Shown piece by piece: positions 8,287 through 17,170 of a stretch of DNA of 64,000 bases. The stretch comes from Pandoraea pnomenusa (GTDB lineage Bacteria > Pseudomonadota > Gammaproteobacteria > Burkholderiales > Burkholderiaceae). How positions within the stretch are numbered: position 1 is the stretch's first letter; every line of letters starts with the position of its first letter. The notes under the pieces were generated by a model, which made no database searches, was not told the DNA's origin, and saw only the letters and a program-made list of their open reading frames with translations. A program made the translations under genes and the position numbers. The stretch covers positions 4,588,001 to 4,652,000 of the forward strand of contig NZ_CP009553.3 of the NCBI RefSeq assembly GCF_000767615.3, written 5' to 3'.

Positions 8287-9000
8287 ATGCCTGAAACCCC
8301 AACGCATTTACCCTCCCTCCTCCTGATTGGTGCCTCGCGCGGCCTCGGCCACGCGATGGCCGCGGAGTTCGTCCACAGGGGATGGCGCGTGGTAGGCACC
8401 GTGCGCGCCGGCAGCGGCCGGACGCTGCTGCACGATCTGGCCGAAGCGCACCCGGACTGCGTGGAAATCGAGACGCTGGACATCACGCGGTGCGAACAGA
8501 TCTCGGCCTTGCGCGAGCGCTTGCACGACCGAACGTTCGACATGCTGTTCGTCAATGCGGGCACGACCAATCCCGACCCGACGCAGCACATCGGCGAAGT
8601 GTCGACGCAGGATTTCGTGGATCTCATGATCACGAACGCCCTCGGCCCCATGCGTGTCGTCGAACGTCTCTGCGACCGGGTGCGTGCCGCGGGTCTGATC
8701 GGTGTGATGTCGTCGGGCCAGGGCAGCATCTCCGACAACGAGTCCGGCCAGCGTGAGCTCTACCGCGGCAGCAAAGCCGCGCTGAACCAGTTCATGCGCA
8801 GCTTCGCCGCGCGCCAGGTCCATACCCCACGACCCATGGCGCTCATCGCGCCGGGCTGGGTGCGTACGGAACTGGGCGGCCCCCAGGGGCGATTGTCGAT
8901 CGAGGAAAGTGTGCCAGGTGTCGTGAACGTGCTGCTCGACAAGCTCGGCCGGCCGGGTCTCGAGTACCTCGACTACCTCGGACGCACCGTGCGCTGGTGA
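8287..9000 (+). CDS. Short-chain dehydrogenase/reductase (SDR)
   Basis: 237 aa classical SDR. The nucleotide-binding motif is GASRGLG (15-21), NAG at about 96 stabilises the fold, the serine is in the MSSGQGS segment, and the catalytic tyrosine and lysine are in YRGSK. The arginine after beta-2 (TVRAG) suggests NADP(H). The target of oxidation or reduction is not predictable. It is divergent from a LysR regulator, which probably controls it, and no other metabolic gene joins the unit. Confidence 0.9.
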   Translation: MPETPTHLPSLLLIGASRGLGHAMAAEFVHRGWRVVGTVRAGSGRTLLHDLAEAHPDCVEIETLDITRCEQISALRERLHDRTFDMLFVNAGTTNPDPTQHIGEVSTQDFVDLMITNALGPMRVVERLCDRVRAAGLIGVMSSGQGSISDNESGQRELYRGSKAALNQFMRSFAARQVHTPRPMALIAPGWVRTELGGPQGRLSIEESVPGVVNVLLDKLGRPGLEYLDYLGRTVRW

Positions 9001-9121
9001 ACCTGCGCCCAGTCGCCGACGTGACCGCGATCGCCATCACGATGGCGACGGCGGCCACACGCCCGACGCGAAGCATGCATGAAATCGCCCCCGCGCGTCG
9101 CGTCGATGCGACGCCGTCATC

Positions 9122-10042
9122 CTATCGATCGAAGTCGCCCGCCGCTTCCGGCTGGTAAAGCACCTTCTCGATGCGAATACGGCGAGTCCGGTTCCGAATC
9201 CGCCAATCGATCCCATCGCCCGCCTTATAGCCGAGGATCGCGGAGCCAACTTCGGAGAAGATCGACACCTTACCGGCGCTCTCGTCGGCGTCGTGCGGGT
9301 AGACGAGGTCCACGTCCACGGTCTCGTCGTCGAGCCTGAGCCGTGCCCTGGCGTTCATCGTGACCACGTCGCTTGCTACCTGCCGTGCGTCGACGACAAT
9401 GGCCCGCTCGATCTCGTGCTCCAGATCGACCAGTGCCGGGCCCGCCTCCATCGCGACAAGGTGCCTGAGCCGTGTCTGATCGATCTCGGTGATGTGGATC
9501 TCGGTCGTGTCGCCCGGCGTGCTCTCGCGCAGATACTGTAGATAGCGCTCGGAGGTCATCGCGAGCGCTTTCATCGTGGGCGTTTCGCCGTGAGGCTCGA
9601 ATCCGCAGCGCATGAAGGCCCTGAGCGAGCGCGTGTTATCCACGTGAATCCTGGCGACGAGCGTCTCGGCGCGCATCTCGAAGAAGGCGAGCTTCATTCC
9701 CGCGCGCAGCGCCCCGGCGCCAAGCCTGCGGCCCCAGTTGTCGCGATCACCAACGACCAGGACAATTTCGCAATCCTTACCTGTCTTGACGAGGCGGACA
9801 AAGCCGATCGGGGCGTCATGTCGGTCGTAGGCCATGAAGAACCGGCCGCCCTGGTTGAACAGATGGGTCAGTACCGGCAACTGCACGCGCTCGATGACTT
9901 GCTCGATGGATCGGGAAACGTGGCGCGAATCGCTGAGGTAGCGGACAACGTCTTCGTCGTCCAGCCAATCGATCAGATTCAGTGCGTTGGCCCGCGTGAT
10001 CTCCGGGCACAGGGAAATGAAAGGCGTGCTCATCTTCACCAT
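9122..10042 (-). CDS. GNAT acetyltransferase fused to Rnk-like GreA/GreB-type domain
   Basis: 306 aa in one continuous frame. The first ~160 residues read as a GNAT N-acyltransferase of the RimJ/RimL type: start of fold at STPFISLCPEIT, acyl-CoA-binding region DRDNWGRRLGAGALRAGM, and the late segment VDNTRSLRAFMRCGFEPHG. The last ~130 residues match Rnk, the nucleoside-diphosphate-kinase regulator related to GreA/GreB C-terminal domains: DVVTMNARARLR, VSIFSEVGSAILGYKAGD and the ending YQPEAAGDFD. Rnk is normally a free ~136-residue protein that can bind RNA polymerase. The start is uncertain: ATG at 10042 is taken, and 10033 and 10084 are also in frame. The combined function is unknown; a CoA-linked modifier tethered to polymerase is only a guess. 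Confidence 0.82.
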   Translation of the reverse strand: MVKMSTPFISLCPEITRANALNLIDWLDDEDVVRYLSDSRHVSRSIEQVIERVQLPVLTHLFNQGGRFFMAYDRHDAPIGFVRLVKTGKDCEIVLVVGDRDNWGRRLGAGALRAGMKLAFFEMRAETLVARIHVDNTRSLRAFMRCGFEPHGETPTMKALAMTSERYLQYLRESTPGDTTEIHITEIDQTRLRHLVAMEAGPALVDLEHEIERAIVVDARQVASDVVTMNARARLRLDDETVDVDLVYPHDADESAGKVSIFSEVGSAILGYKAGDGIDWRIRNRTRRIRIEKVLYQPEAAGDFDR

Positions 10043-10123
10043 GGAATGGTTGCAAGAATGAAAGCCTTCCATGGCAACGGCCATGACGGTTCTTTCGACA
10101 GAGCCCGTATTCTAAGCCACAGG

Positions 10124-11065
10124 TCATCCGCGCAACGCGTCGATCGCATGCAGGTGATCTTCGAGCACCGACTGCAACGTTCGAATGAATGCCCGCCCGG
10201 CGTGCGACAGCGGTTCGGCCTGCGAGTACACGGCATGCACCCGCAGTTTCCTGGCGGGGCGGATCTCGTGAACATCGATGCGTTGGAACGTCGACGCATC
10301 GATGCAGAACGGATCGACGATCGCCACGCCCACGCGCTCCTTCACCAGCACGCGGGCGCTGATCGCCGAGCGCACTTCGACGATGGGCGACGGCCGCCGG
10401 TGCCTGCCGAAGATATCGCCCACGATCGCGCCCAACGGCGTGTCGTGTCCGTAGTCGATCCAGGGATGCGACGCGAGGTCGTCCGCCTTGACCACGCCCC
10501 CCGGCGCAAGCCATCCGGGTGGGCTGATGCACATCATCGGTCCGTCGGCCAGCGCCTCCATCCTCAGGTTGTTCGAATTCACCGCGAACATCGACACACC
10601 AAGATAGTCCTTGCCCAGCAACACGCGCGGGATCAGGTTGTTGTGCGTGAGCGGCTCGAAGTGGATCTGAAGCTCGGGATAGCGCTGATTGAACAGCGCA
10701 ATCGCGCGCGGCACCAATTCCGCGCCCAGACTCGGACTGCACACGATGTTCAGCTTCCCGCTCTTGCCCTCGATGATCGCGCGCACCAGATCGTCAACGC
10801 GCTGCACGCCGGCATACGCCGTCTCCACTTCGTGGTAGATGCGTCGCGCCTCGGGCGTGGGGAATAGCCGCCCCTTCGATCGCTCGAACAACGGGAACCC
10901 CACGCGCCCCTCGGCCGCCGCGAGAATTCGGCTGGCTGAAGGCTGTGTGATGAAGAGCATCTTCGCCGCTTCTGTGATCGAGCCGGTGATCATGATCGCG
11001 CGGAATGTCTCGATCTGACGAAGGCTCATCGCCAGCGGGCGCGGCATGGGGGTATCCGAGACCAC
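10124..11065 (-). CDS. LysR family regulator of the hydantoin operon
   Basis: 313 aa from a GTG at 11063-11065 with GGAAAGG about 8 nt upstream; an ATG at 11045-11047 has no such site. The N-terminal helix-turn-helix is at residues 14-72 (SITEAAKMLFITQPSASRIL), and the C-terminal effector domain is of the OccR/NocR-like group. It is divergent from the hydantoin racemase gene with a 171-bp gap containing inverted repeats, so it probably activates the hydantoin operon, perhaps with a hydantoin or carbamoyl amino acid as effector. Confidence 0.88.
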   Translation of the reverse strand: MVSDTPMPRPLAMSLRQIETFRAIMITGSITEAAKMLFITQPSASRILAAAEGRVGFPLFERSKGRLFPTPEARRIYHEVETAYAGVQRVDDLVRAIIEGKSGKLNIVCSPSLGAELVPRAIALFNQRYPELQIHFEPLTHNNLIPRVLLGKDYLGVSMFAVNSNNLRMEALADGPMMCISPPGWLAPGGVVKADDLASHPWIDYGHDTPLGAIVGDIFGRHRRPSPIVEVRSAISARVLVKERVGVAIVDPFCIDASTFQRIDVHEIRPARKLRVHAVYSQAEPLSHAGRAFIRTLQSVLEDHLHAIDALRG

Positions 11066-11113
11066 GTCTGCACCTTTCCAATGGAGTCTTGATGGTGCAA
11101 AAGCTTACCTCAG

Positions 11114-11176
11114 GCACCTCCGTGGTGCGAACCCATGCATTGCGTCTATAAGGTCCGAAAATCGTTCTATTGGACC
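11114..11176. promoter_or_regulatory. Dyads in LysR/hydantoin-operon promoter region
   Basis: GCACC-TCCGT-GGTGC (11114-11128) and GGTCC/GGACC (11152-11156 with 11172-11176) are short perfect inverted repeats in the 171-bp divergent gap. Either could be the LysR binding site. No convincing -35/-10 pair is claimed. Confidence 0.35.
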
Positions 11177-11236
11177 CGTCATCCATGCGGTTGCTATCGT
11201 GAATCCATCCAATTTGTCGCGTTACCGGATTCGCGT

Positions 11237-11917
11237 ATGTCGTCCACCCTCCTCGTCATCAACCCCAACTCGCTCACCGGCGTGACGCACAGCATCGCCG
11301 CGACGGCGAACGTCCAGTTCCGCGACGCGCCCGTGCGCCTGACCTACGCCACGCTCGACGGGGCGCCTCCCGGGATCGCCACGCAGCGCGACGCCGATCG
11401 GGCGGCGGTCCTCGTCGCCGACGCGATCGAAAGGAATCTGCAAGGCACCGATGCCGCCGATGCCTTCGTGCTTGCCTGCTACAGCGATCCCGGACTCGCC
11501 GCCGCGCGCGAGATCACCCGACGCCCGGTCATCGGCATCGGACAAGCGGCGCTCGGGGCGGCCACCGCACTCGGCGAACGCGTTGGCGTGGTCGCGATCA
11601 CCCGGGGCAGCATCGCCCGACATTGGCGCGCCTACCGAGCCTATGGCCTCGCGCAGCACATCGCCGGCGAACGCGCCGTCGACCTGAGCGTTGCCGAATC
11701 GGGTGACGAGACGCGCGCGGTACCGCGCATCGTCGACACCGCGCGCGCACTCATCGAGCGCGACGGCGCAGACGTCATCGTGCTCGGTTGCGCTGGCATG
11801 GCGGCATTGCGCGAGCGCATCGAAGCCGCCGTGGGGGTACCGGTGGTCGAACCCTGCATGACCGCCATCGCACTCGCCGCCAACGTGCTGAAGGGAAACT
11901 CGGGGGTCCTGCGATGA
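11237..11917 (+). CDS. hyuE: Hydantoin racemase (Asp/Glu/hydantoin racemase family)
   Basis: 226 aa, close to HyuE-type racemases that interconvert D- and L-5-monosubstituted hydantoins by two-cysteine acid/base catalysis without cofactor. The two cysteine motifs are present: LACYSDPGL and VLGCAGM. The start MSSTLLVINPNS is typical. It heads a plus-strand operon in which the next gene overlaps by ATGA and which continues with hydantoinase and D-carbamoylase, the classical route for full conversion of racemic hydantoins to D-amino acids. An allantoin racemase is a related alternative, but the neighbours favour hydantoins. Confidence 0.85.
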   Translation: MSSTLLVINPNSLTGVTHSIAATANVQFRDAPVRLTYATLDGAPPGIATQRDADRAAVLVADAIERNLQGTDAADAFVLACYSDPGLAAAREITRRPVIGIGQAALGAATALGERVGVVAITRGSIARHWRAYRAYGLAQHIAGERAVDLSVAESGDETRAVPRIVDTARALIERDGADVIVLGCAGMAALRERIEAAVGVPVVEPCMTAIALAANVLKGNSGVLR

Positions 11918-12654
11918 GCGCCGCGCCGACCGTGCTCGGCGTGTTGGGTGGCATGGGGCCCCTCGCCACCGCCGACTTCATGCGCAAGCTCGTGGAATCC
12001 ACGCCGGCGACAAAGGACCAGGACCACATGCCGGTGTTCGTGCACAGCGTCCCGCAGATTCCCGACCGCAGCGAGTCGTTCCTCGCCGGCTCCGACGCGC
12101 CCTGGCCATTCCTGCTGGCCGGTCTGCGCATTCTCGAATCGGCGGGCGCGGGCGCCATTGCCATTCCGTGTAATACGGCGCATCTCTGGCATTCACGCCT
12201 CGCGGCGGCCACGCAGCTCGAAGTGCTGCACATCGGACGCGCGAGCGCCGAAGCCGTCACCGCGCATCCCGCGGCACTCCGGCGGGTGGGCCTGATGGCC
12301 ACGTCCGCCACCATTCAGGGGCGCATCTATCACGACGCCCTGCACGCTGCCGGCGTGGACGTGGTGGTTCCTTGCGCGCGCGATCAGCACGAACGCGTGA
12401 GCGCGGGCATCGCGGCCGTCAAGGCCGGCGACCTCGCGCGCGCGGCCGCGATGCTGGACCGCGCCGCGTCGCAACTCGTGGATGACGGCGCGCAGGGCAT
12501 CATCCTCGGGTGCACCGAGTTGCCGCTGGTGCTCTCCGATCACCCGAGCGGCGTGCCGCTCTTCGACACCACCCATTTGCTGGTGAAGGCTTGCATCGCC
12601 TGGTGGCACAAGGCGACGGCAGCCCGACGCCGCAACGAGACCATTTCATCATGA
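11914..12654 (+). CDS. Aspartate/glutamate racemase family protein (YgeA/RacX type)
   Basis: 246 aa. The family signature is complete: GVLGGMGPLATADF at the N-terminus, the first catalytic cysteine in IPCNTAH, and the second in ILGCTELPL. Members racemise amino acids without PLP, often with broad substrate range. It overlaps the upstream racemase stop and the downstream hydantoinase start (ATGA at both ends), so translation is coupled. A second racemase, different from HyuE, in a hydantoin operon suggests epimerisation of the final D-amino acid or of an N-carbamoyl intermediate. This is inferred. Confidence 0.87.
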   Translation: MSAAPTVLGVLGGMGPLATADFMRKLVESTPATKDQDHMPVFVHSVPQIPDRSESFLAGSDAPWPFLLAGLRILESAGAGAIAIPCNTAHLWHSRLAAATQLEVLHIGRASAEAVTAHPAALRRVGLMATSATIQGRIYHDALHAAGVDVVVPCARDQHERVSAGIAAVKAGDLARAAAMLDRAASQLVDDGAQGIILGCTELPLVLSDHPSGVPLFDTTHLLVKACIAWWHKATAARRRNETISS

Positions 12655-14132
12655 GCGATTTCGATCTGATCATTCGCGGCGGCACCGTCGTCAACGCCGG
12701 CGGAACCCAAAGGGCCGACGTCGGCGTGCGGGGCGACAGGATTGCCGCCGTCGGCCCGAACCTGCCCGGCAACGCCGCGCGCATCGTCGACGCCACCGGG
12801 CGCCTCGTGATGCCCGGCGGCATCGACACGCATTGCCACGTCGAGCAACTGTCGGGCATGGGCAAGATGGGCGCCGACGACTGGTACTCCGCCAGCGTGT
12901 CGGCGGCCTTCGGTGGCACCACGATGATCGTCCCGTTCGCCGCCCAGCATCGCGGCAACTCGCTGCGCAAAGTGGCCAACGACTACGCCGAACTGGCGCG
13001 ACGCAAGTCCGTCATCGACTACAGCTATCACCTGATCCTCTCCGAGACCGATCCGCAGACGTTGCACACCGACCTGCCGGAACTCATCCGCAGCGGCATC
13101 ACGTCGTTCAAGGTCTACATGACCTACGACCAGTTGAAGATCGACGACTACCAGTTGCTCGACGTGCTCGCCGTCGCCGCGCGCGAACGCGCCCTGGTGA
13201 TGGTGCACGCCGAGAACAACGACGTCATTCGCTGGGTATCGCAGCGCCTGCTCGAACGTGGTTACACCGCGCCGAAGTTCCACGGCACGAGCCACGTCGC
13301 GCTGGCCGAAGCCGAGGCGACGAACCGCGTCATCCAGCTCTCGCGCCTGTTCGACGTGCCGGTGATGATCGTGCACGTCTCGGCCGTCGAAGCGTTGTCC
13401 ACGATCCAGGCCGCCCAGAAGATCGGGGCGCAGGTGTACGGCGAAACTTGCCCGCATTACCTGGTGCTGACCGAAGACGACATGGACCTGCCCGGCACCG
13501 AAGGCGCCAAATACTGCTGCAGCCCGCCGCTGCGCGACGCCAGGGCGCAGGCCAGCCTCTGGGAGGGTCTGGCCAACGGCACCCTGCAAACGCTCTCGTC
13601 CGACCACGCCCCCTATCGCTACGACGAAAGCGGAAAGATTCCCTTCGGCGACAAGACGACGTTCAAGCAAATGGCCAACGGCATGCCCGGGCTGGAGGCA
13701 CGCTTGCCGCTGCTGTTCTCGGAAGGTGTGGGCGGCGGACGCATTTCGTTGACGCAATTCGTTGCGCTGAGCGCCACCAACCACGCAAGGATGTACGGCA
13801 TCTTTCCGCGCAAGGGGCATATCGCCGAGGGCGCCGACGCCGACATCGCCATCTGGAATGCCGAACGCGAAGTCACGCTCTCAACGTCGGCACTGCACGA
13901 CCAGGTCGGCTACACGCCGTACGAGGGGCGCACGGTCAAGGGCTGGCCCGAAATCGTCATCAGCGCCGGGCGAGTGATCGTGAGCGACGGACGCCTGCAT
14001 GCCGCGCCCGGCAGCGGCCGTTTCATCGCCCGCGGCGCGCCCGAGCCGCACACCGTGGGGCGGGAGATCTCGCCGGGCGCCAGGTTCTTCCGCACGCTGG
14101 CGCTGACCAACGGGAAACAGAAAAACTACTGA
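12651..14132 (+). CDS. hydA: Dihydropyrimidinase / D-hydantoinase
   Basis: 493 aa, normal for this binuclear-zinc amidohydrolase that opens dihydropyrimidines or hydantoins to N-carbamoyl amino acids. Metal ligands seen: H61 and H63 in DTHCHVEQ, the carboxylated lysine (about K154) in GITSFKVYM, histidines in MVHAEN and IVHVSA, and the aspartate in SSDHAPY. ATG overlaps the stop of the upstream racemase. With a D-specific carbamoylase directly downstream, D-hydantoinase activity on 5-substituted hydantoins is more likely than pyrimidine breakdown, because no dihydropyrimidine dehydrogenase or beta-ureidopropionase is present. Confidence 0.93.
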   Translation: MSDFDLIIRGGTVVNAGGTQRADVGVRGDRIAAVGPNLPGNAARIVDATGRLVMPGGIDTHCHVEQLSGMGKMGADDWYSASVSAAFGGTTMIVPFAAQHRGNSLRKVANDYAELARRKSVIDYSYHLILSETDPQTLHTDLPELIRSGITSFKVYMTYDQLKIDDYQLLDVLAVAARERALVMVHAENNDVIRWVSQRLLERGYTAPKFHGTSHVALAEAEATNRVIQLSRLFDVPVMIVHVSAVEALSTIQAAQKIGAQVYGETCPHYLVLTEDDMDLPGTEGAKYCCSPPLRDARAQASLWEGLANGTLQTLSSDHAPYRYDESGKIPFGDKTTFKQMANGMPGLEARLPLLFSEGVGGGRISLTQFVALSATNHARMYGIFPRKGHIAEGADADIAIWNAEREVTLSTSALHDQVGYTPYEGRTVKGWPEIVISAGRVIVSDGRLHAAPGSGRFIARGAPEPHTVGREISPGARFFRTLALTNGKQKNY

Positions 14133-14198
14133 CCCGCAGCATCGCCGATGACACCCGTCGGCGCTACCGATTGCATTTGTTCTTTCAAGAGAGTGGAT

Positions 14199-15146
14199 AT
14201 GAGCAACAACAGAAAACTCGGTCTGGCCGTCGCACAGATGGGCCCGGTCAACCTGGCCGACGACCGCCGCGCCGTGGTGTCGCGGCTGGTGGAAATGCTG
14301 CGCGAAGCGGCAGGGCGCGGTGCGAAGCTCGTCGTCTTCCCCGAAATGGCGCTCACGACCTTCTTCCCACGATATTGGATGAGCGAGGACGAGGCCGTCG
14401 CACGCTTTTTCGAGACATCGATGCCCAACGCCGACGTGCAACCGCTGTTCGACGCGGCGAAGCAACTCGGCGTGGGCTTCTATCTCGGGTATGCCGAACT
14501 TACCCCGCAAGGCCGGCGCTTCAACACCTGTGTGCTGGTCGGCGCCGACGGCAACATCGTGGGAAAGTATCGCAAGATTCATCTGCCGGGCCATGCCGAC
14601 CACAAGCCCGACGCACCGTTCCAGCACCTGGAGAAGAAATTCTTCGAAGTCGGAAATTCGGGGATTCCGGTGATCGAATCGTTCGGCACCCGCATCGGCA
14701 TGTGTCTGTGCAACGACCGTCGCTGGCCGGAGACGTGGCGGGTCATGTCGCTGCAAAGCGCGGAAATCGGACTCGTCGGTTACAACACCCCGTCGATCAA
14801 CATCCACTGGAACGAGCCGCCGCACCTGCGAATGCACACGCATCTCGTATCGTTGCAGGCAAGCGCCTACCAGAACGCGATGTTCATTGGCGCGGCGGCG
14901 AAGTGCGGCAGCGAAGACGGCCATCACATGATCGGCGGTTCGGTCATCGTCGCGCCGACAGGTGAGATCGCGGCACAGACCGTGACCGAAGAGGACGAAG
15001 TGATCTTCTCCTCGATCAACCTCGCCGTCACCGAAGGCTTCCGCAACCACGTCTTCAACTTCGCGAAGCATCGCCGTCCGGAGCACTACCGGCTGATCGT
15101 CGAGCGCACCGGCGCCGGCGCCCCGCTGCCCCGGGAAGATTTCTGA
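14199..15146 (+). CDS. hyuC: N-carbamoyl-D-amino-acid hydrolase
   Basis: 315 aa nitrilase-superfamily enzyme. The catalytic triad is visible: E49 (VFPEMAL), K126 (KYRKIHLPGH) and C171 in the D-carbamoylase signature CLCNDRRWPETWRVM. Enzymes with this signature cleave N-carbamoyl-D-amino acids to D-amino acid, CO2 and ammonia and are D-specific. It follows the hydantoinase by 66 nt, and the length matches Agrobacterium D-carbamoylase. The start MSNNRKLGLAVAQMG fits the family alignment; an upstream in-frame ATG at 14148 would add 17 atypical residues. Confidence 0.93.
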   Translation: MSNNRKLGLAVAQMGPVNLADDRRAVVSRLVEMLREAAGRGAKLVVFPEMALTTFFPRYWMSEDEAVARFFETSMPNADVQPLFDAAKQLGVGFYLGYAELTPQGRRFNTCVLVGADGNIVGKYRKIHLPGHADHKPDAPFQHLEKKFFEVGNSGIPVIESFGTRIGMCLCNDRRWPETWRVMSLQSAEIGLVGYNTPSINIHWNEPPHLRMHTHLVSLQASAYQNAMFIGAAAKCGSEDGHHMIGGSVIVAPTGEIAAQTVTEEDEVIFSSINLAVTEGFRNHVFNFAKHRRPEHYRLIVERTGAGAPLPREDF

Positions 15147-15189
15147 GACACGCGCGCGCAACTCGTACAGGCAGCACGAAGGAGACATC

Positions 15190-16452
15190 ATGAGCGGCTA
15201 TGAAAGCAACAGCCTGAGTCCGGCACAAGGGGCTCAAGACCGACCGGCGGCCACGGCGGAACAATCGGGCAATCATCCCATGCGGGCCCTGATCGCCGCC
15301 GTATCCGGCTATGCCATGGACGGCTTCGACCTCCTCATCCTGGGCTTCATGATGAGCGTGGTCAGCGCCGATCTGGGACTGAGCGCCACTGAGGGCGGAT
15401 CGCTGGTCACCGTGACCCTGATCGGCGGCATCTTCGGGGGCATTGGCTTCGGCATTCTGAGCGACTACTACGGACGCGTGCGTGTGTTGACGTACACGAT
15501 CCTGGTCTTCGCCCTCTTCACGGGACTTTGCGCATTCGCCACGGGCTACTGGGACCTGCTGATCTATCGATTCCTCGCGGGCCTCGGGCTCGGCGGCGAG
15601 TTCGGCATCGGCATGGCACTCGCCATCGAGGCGTGGCCGGCGCACAAGCGCGGTCGCGTGTCGTCATACGTGGGCATGGGCTGGCAACTCGGCGTGCTGC
15701 TCGCCGCGGTGCTCACGCCCCTGCTTCTGCCGCACATCGGCTGGCGGGGCATGTTCGTCGTGGGCGTGCTGCCGGCACTCGGGTCGTTCGTGATCCGCAA
15801 GGTGATCGGCGAGTCGGAGATCTTCCTGAAGTCCGCCCGCAAAAAGCGTGAATTCCCGGTGAAGACACTGTTTCGCGACGCACAGACGACCAAACGCAGT
15901 ATCGGCGTGATCATTCTGTGTTCGGTGCAGAACTTCGGGTACTACGGACTGATCGTGTGGATGCCCGCCTATCTGTCGAAGATGTTCGGCTACAGCCTGG
16001 CGAAGTCGGCGGTGTGGACCGGTGCGTCGATCATCGGCATGTTGGTGGGCATCTGGATCTTCGGGCAACTCGCCGACAGGATCGGTCGCCGCCCGACGTT
16101 CATCGGCTACCAGATCGGCGCGCTGATCATGGTGTTCGTGTACTCGCAGCTGAGCACGCCCGAAGCGCTGCTCATCGGCGGCATCGTGATGGGTGTTTTC
16201 GTCAACGGCATGATGGGCGGCTACGGTGCGCTGCTCGCCGAGCTCTACCCCACGCATGCCCGCGGCACGGCGCAGAACGTGCTCTGGAGCATCGGGCGCG
16301 GCTTCGGGGGGCTGAGTCCGCTGGTGATCGGCGTGATCGCCGCGCATTACTCGTTCGAGATCGCCATCGCGGCGCTGGCCGGCATCTACGTGATCGACAT
16401 TCTCGCCACGGTGTTCCTCATTCCCGAACTGAAGGGCGTGGAGCTGGAGTGA
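15190..16452 (+). CDS. MFS transporter (AAHS/sialate:H+ symporter-like)
   Basis: 420 aa, 12 predicted membrane segments. TM1 holds the acidic motif YAMDGFDLLILGF, and loop 2-3 has the MFS motif GILSDYYGRVRV, repeated in the second half as GQLADRIGRRPT. This matches proton symporters for aromatic acids, sialate and similar anions. GGAG lies 6 nt before the ATG. As the only carrier in the hydantoin operon, it probably imports hydantoins or N-carbamoyl amino acids, a role known for other families (for example Mhp1) but inferred here. Confidence 0.88.
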   Translation: MSGYESNSLSPAQGAQDRPAATAEQSGNHPMRALIAAVSGYAMDGFDLLILGFMMSVVSADLGLSATEGGSLVTVTLIGGIFGGIGFGILSDYYGRVRVLTYTILVFALFTGLCAFATGYWDLLIYRFLAGLGLGGEFGIGMALAIEAWPAHKRGRVSSYVGMGWQLGVLLAAVLTPLLLPHIGWRGMFVVGVLPALGSFVIRKVIGESEIFLKSARKKREFPVKTLFRDAQTTKRSIGVIILCSVQNFGYYGLIVWMPAYLSKMFGYSLAKSAVWTGASIIGMLVGIWIFGQLADRIGRRPTFIGYQIGALIMVFVYSQLSTPEALLIGGIVMGVFVNGMMGGYGALLAELYPTHARGTAQNVLWSIGRGFGGLSPLVIGVIAAHYSFEIAIAALAGIYVIDILATVFLIPELKGVELE

Positions 16453-16508
16453 TCCCGCACGGGGGACCCGTCCGGTCCGCCCGCCTTTTCCTGCGACTGG
16501 AGCCCTGC

Positions 16509-17096
16509 GTGGACATCGACTTCGCGACGCTGACACCCTACGAACGCTACAAGCTCATGAGCAGCCTGATCGTGCCGCGCCCCATCGCCCTTATCACGAC
16601 GCTGGGCGACGACGGCACAGTCAATGCCGCCCCGTTCTCGATGTTCAACATGCTCGGAGAAGATCCCCCGATCGTGATGGTGAGCATCAACCGGCACGAC
16701 GACGGCGCGCTCAAGGACACGGCGGTCAACATTGGGCGGAGCGGCGAATTCGTGGTGCATCTGTGCGACGAGACGATGGCCGCGAAGATGCATCGGTGCG
16801 GCGCGCGATTGCCGTCGCACGTGAGCGAACTTGCCGACGCGGGCCTGACCACGGCGCCAGGCGTCGATGTCAGCCCCCCTCGGATCGTCGAGGCGCCAGT
16901 GGCGTTCGAATGCACGGTCTGGGAGACGCTGACGTCCGAGAGCCGCCGGATATTCATCGGACAGGTACTGCGCCTTCATGCGCGCGACGGACTCGTCGAC
17001 CGCGCCACCTGCCGGATCGCGCTCGACGAGTACACGCCCGTCGGCCGCCTGGGCGGCGGCTTGTACACGACAACCCGGGATCGCTTCACGCTGTAA
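16509..17096 (+). CDS. Flavin reductase-like domain protein (FMN split barrel)
   Basis: 195 aa from a GTG with GGAG 6 nt upstream. The core (about residues 15-165) matches the DIM6/NTAB flavin-reductase-like family: SSLIVPRPIALITTLGDDG, NAAPFSMFNMLGEDPPIV and the later FVVHLCDE. Members bind FMN and either supply reduced flavin to a partner or act as oxidoreductases. It lies 56 nt after the MFS gene and appears to close the hydantoin operon, yet no flavin-dependent monooxygenase is adjacent, so its part in hydantoin use is unclear. Confidence 0.85.
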   Translation: MDIDFATLTPYERYKLMSSLIVPRPIALITTLGDDGTVNAAPFSMFNMLGEDPPIVMVSINRHDDGALKDTAVNIGRSGEFVVHLCDETMAAKMHRCGARLPSHVSELADAGLTTAPGVDVSPPRIVEAPVAFECTVWETLTSESRRIFIGQVLRLHARDGLVDRATCRIALDEYTPVGRLGGGLYTTTRDRFTL

Positions 17097-17170
17097 TCAC
17101 GCTCGCTCTCTTGACGAGGCGATCCGTCCCCCCGGGCGATACCGATACCGGGCCATTCTCATCGGCGCCA

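Noticed and set aside
12833..14965. 710-codon plus-strand open frame across the hydantoinase and carbamoylase genes
   Set aside because: Its translation is arginine-rich, without family similarity, and overlaps two well-supported genes in another frame. It is a GC-rich shadow frame.
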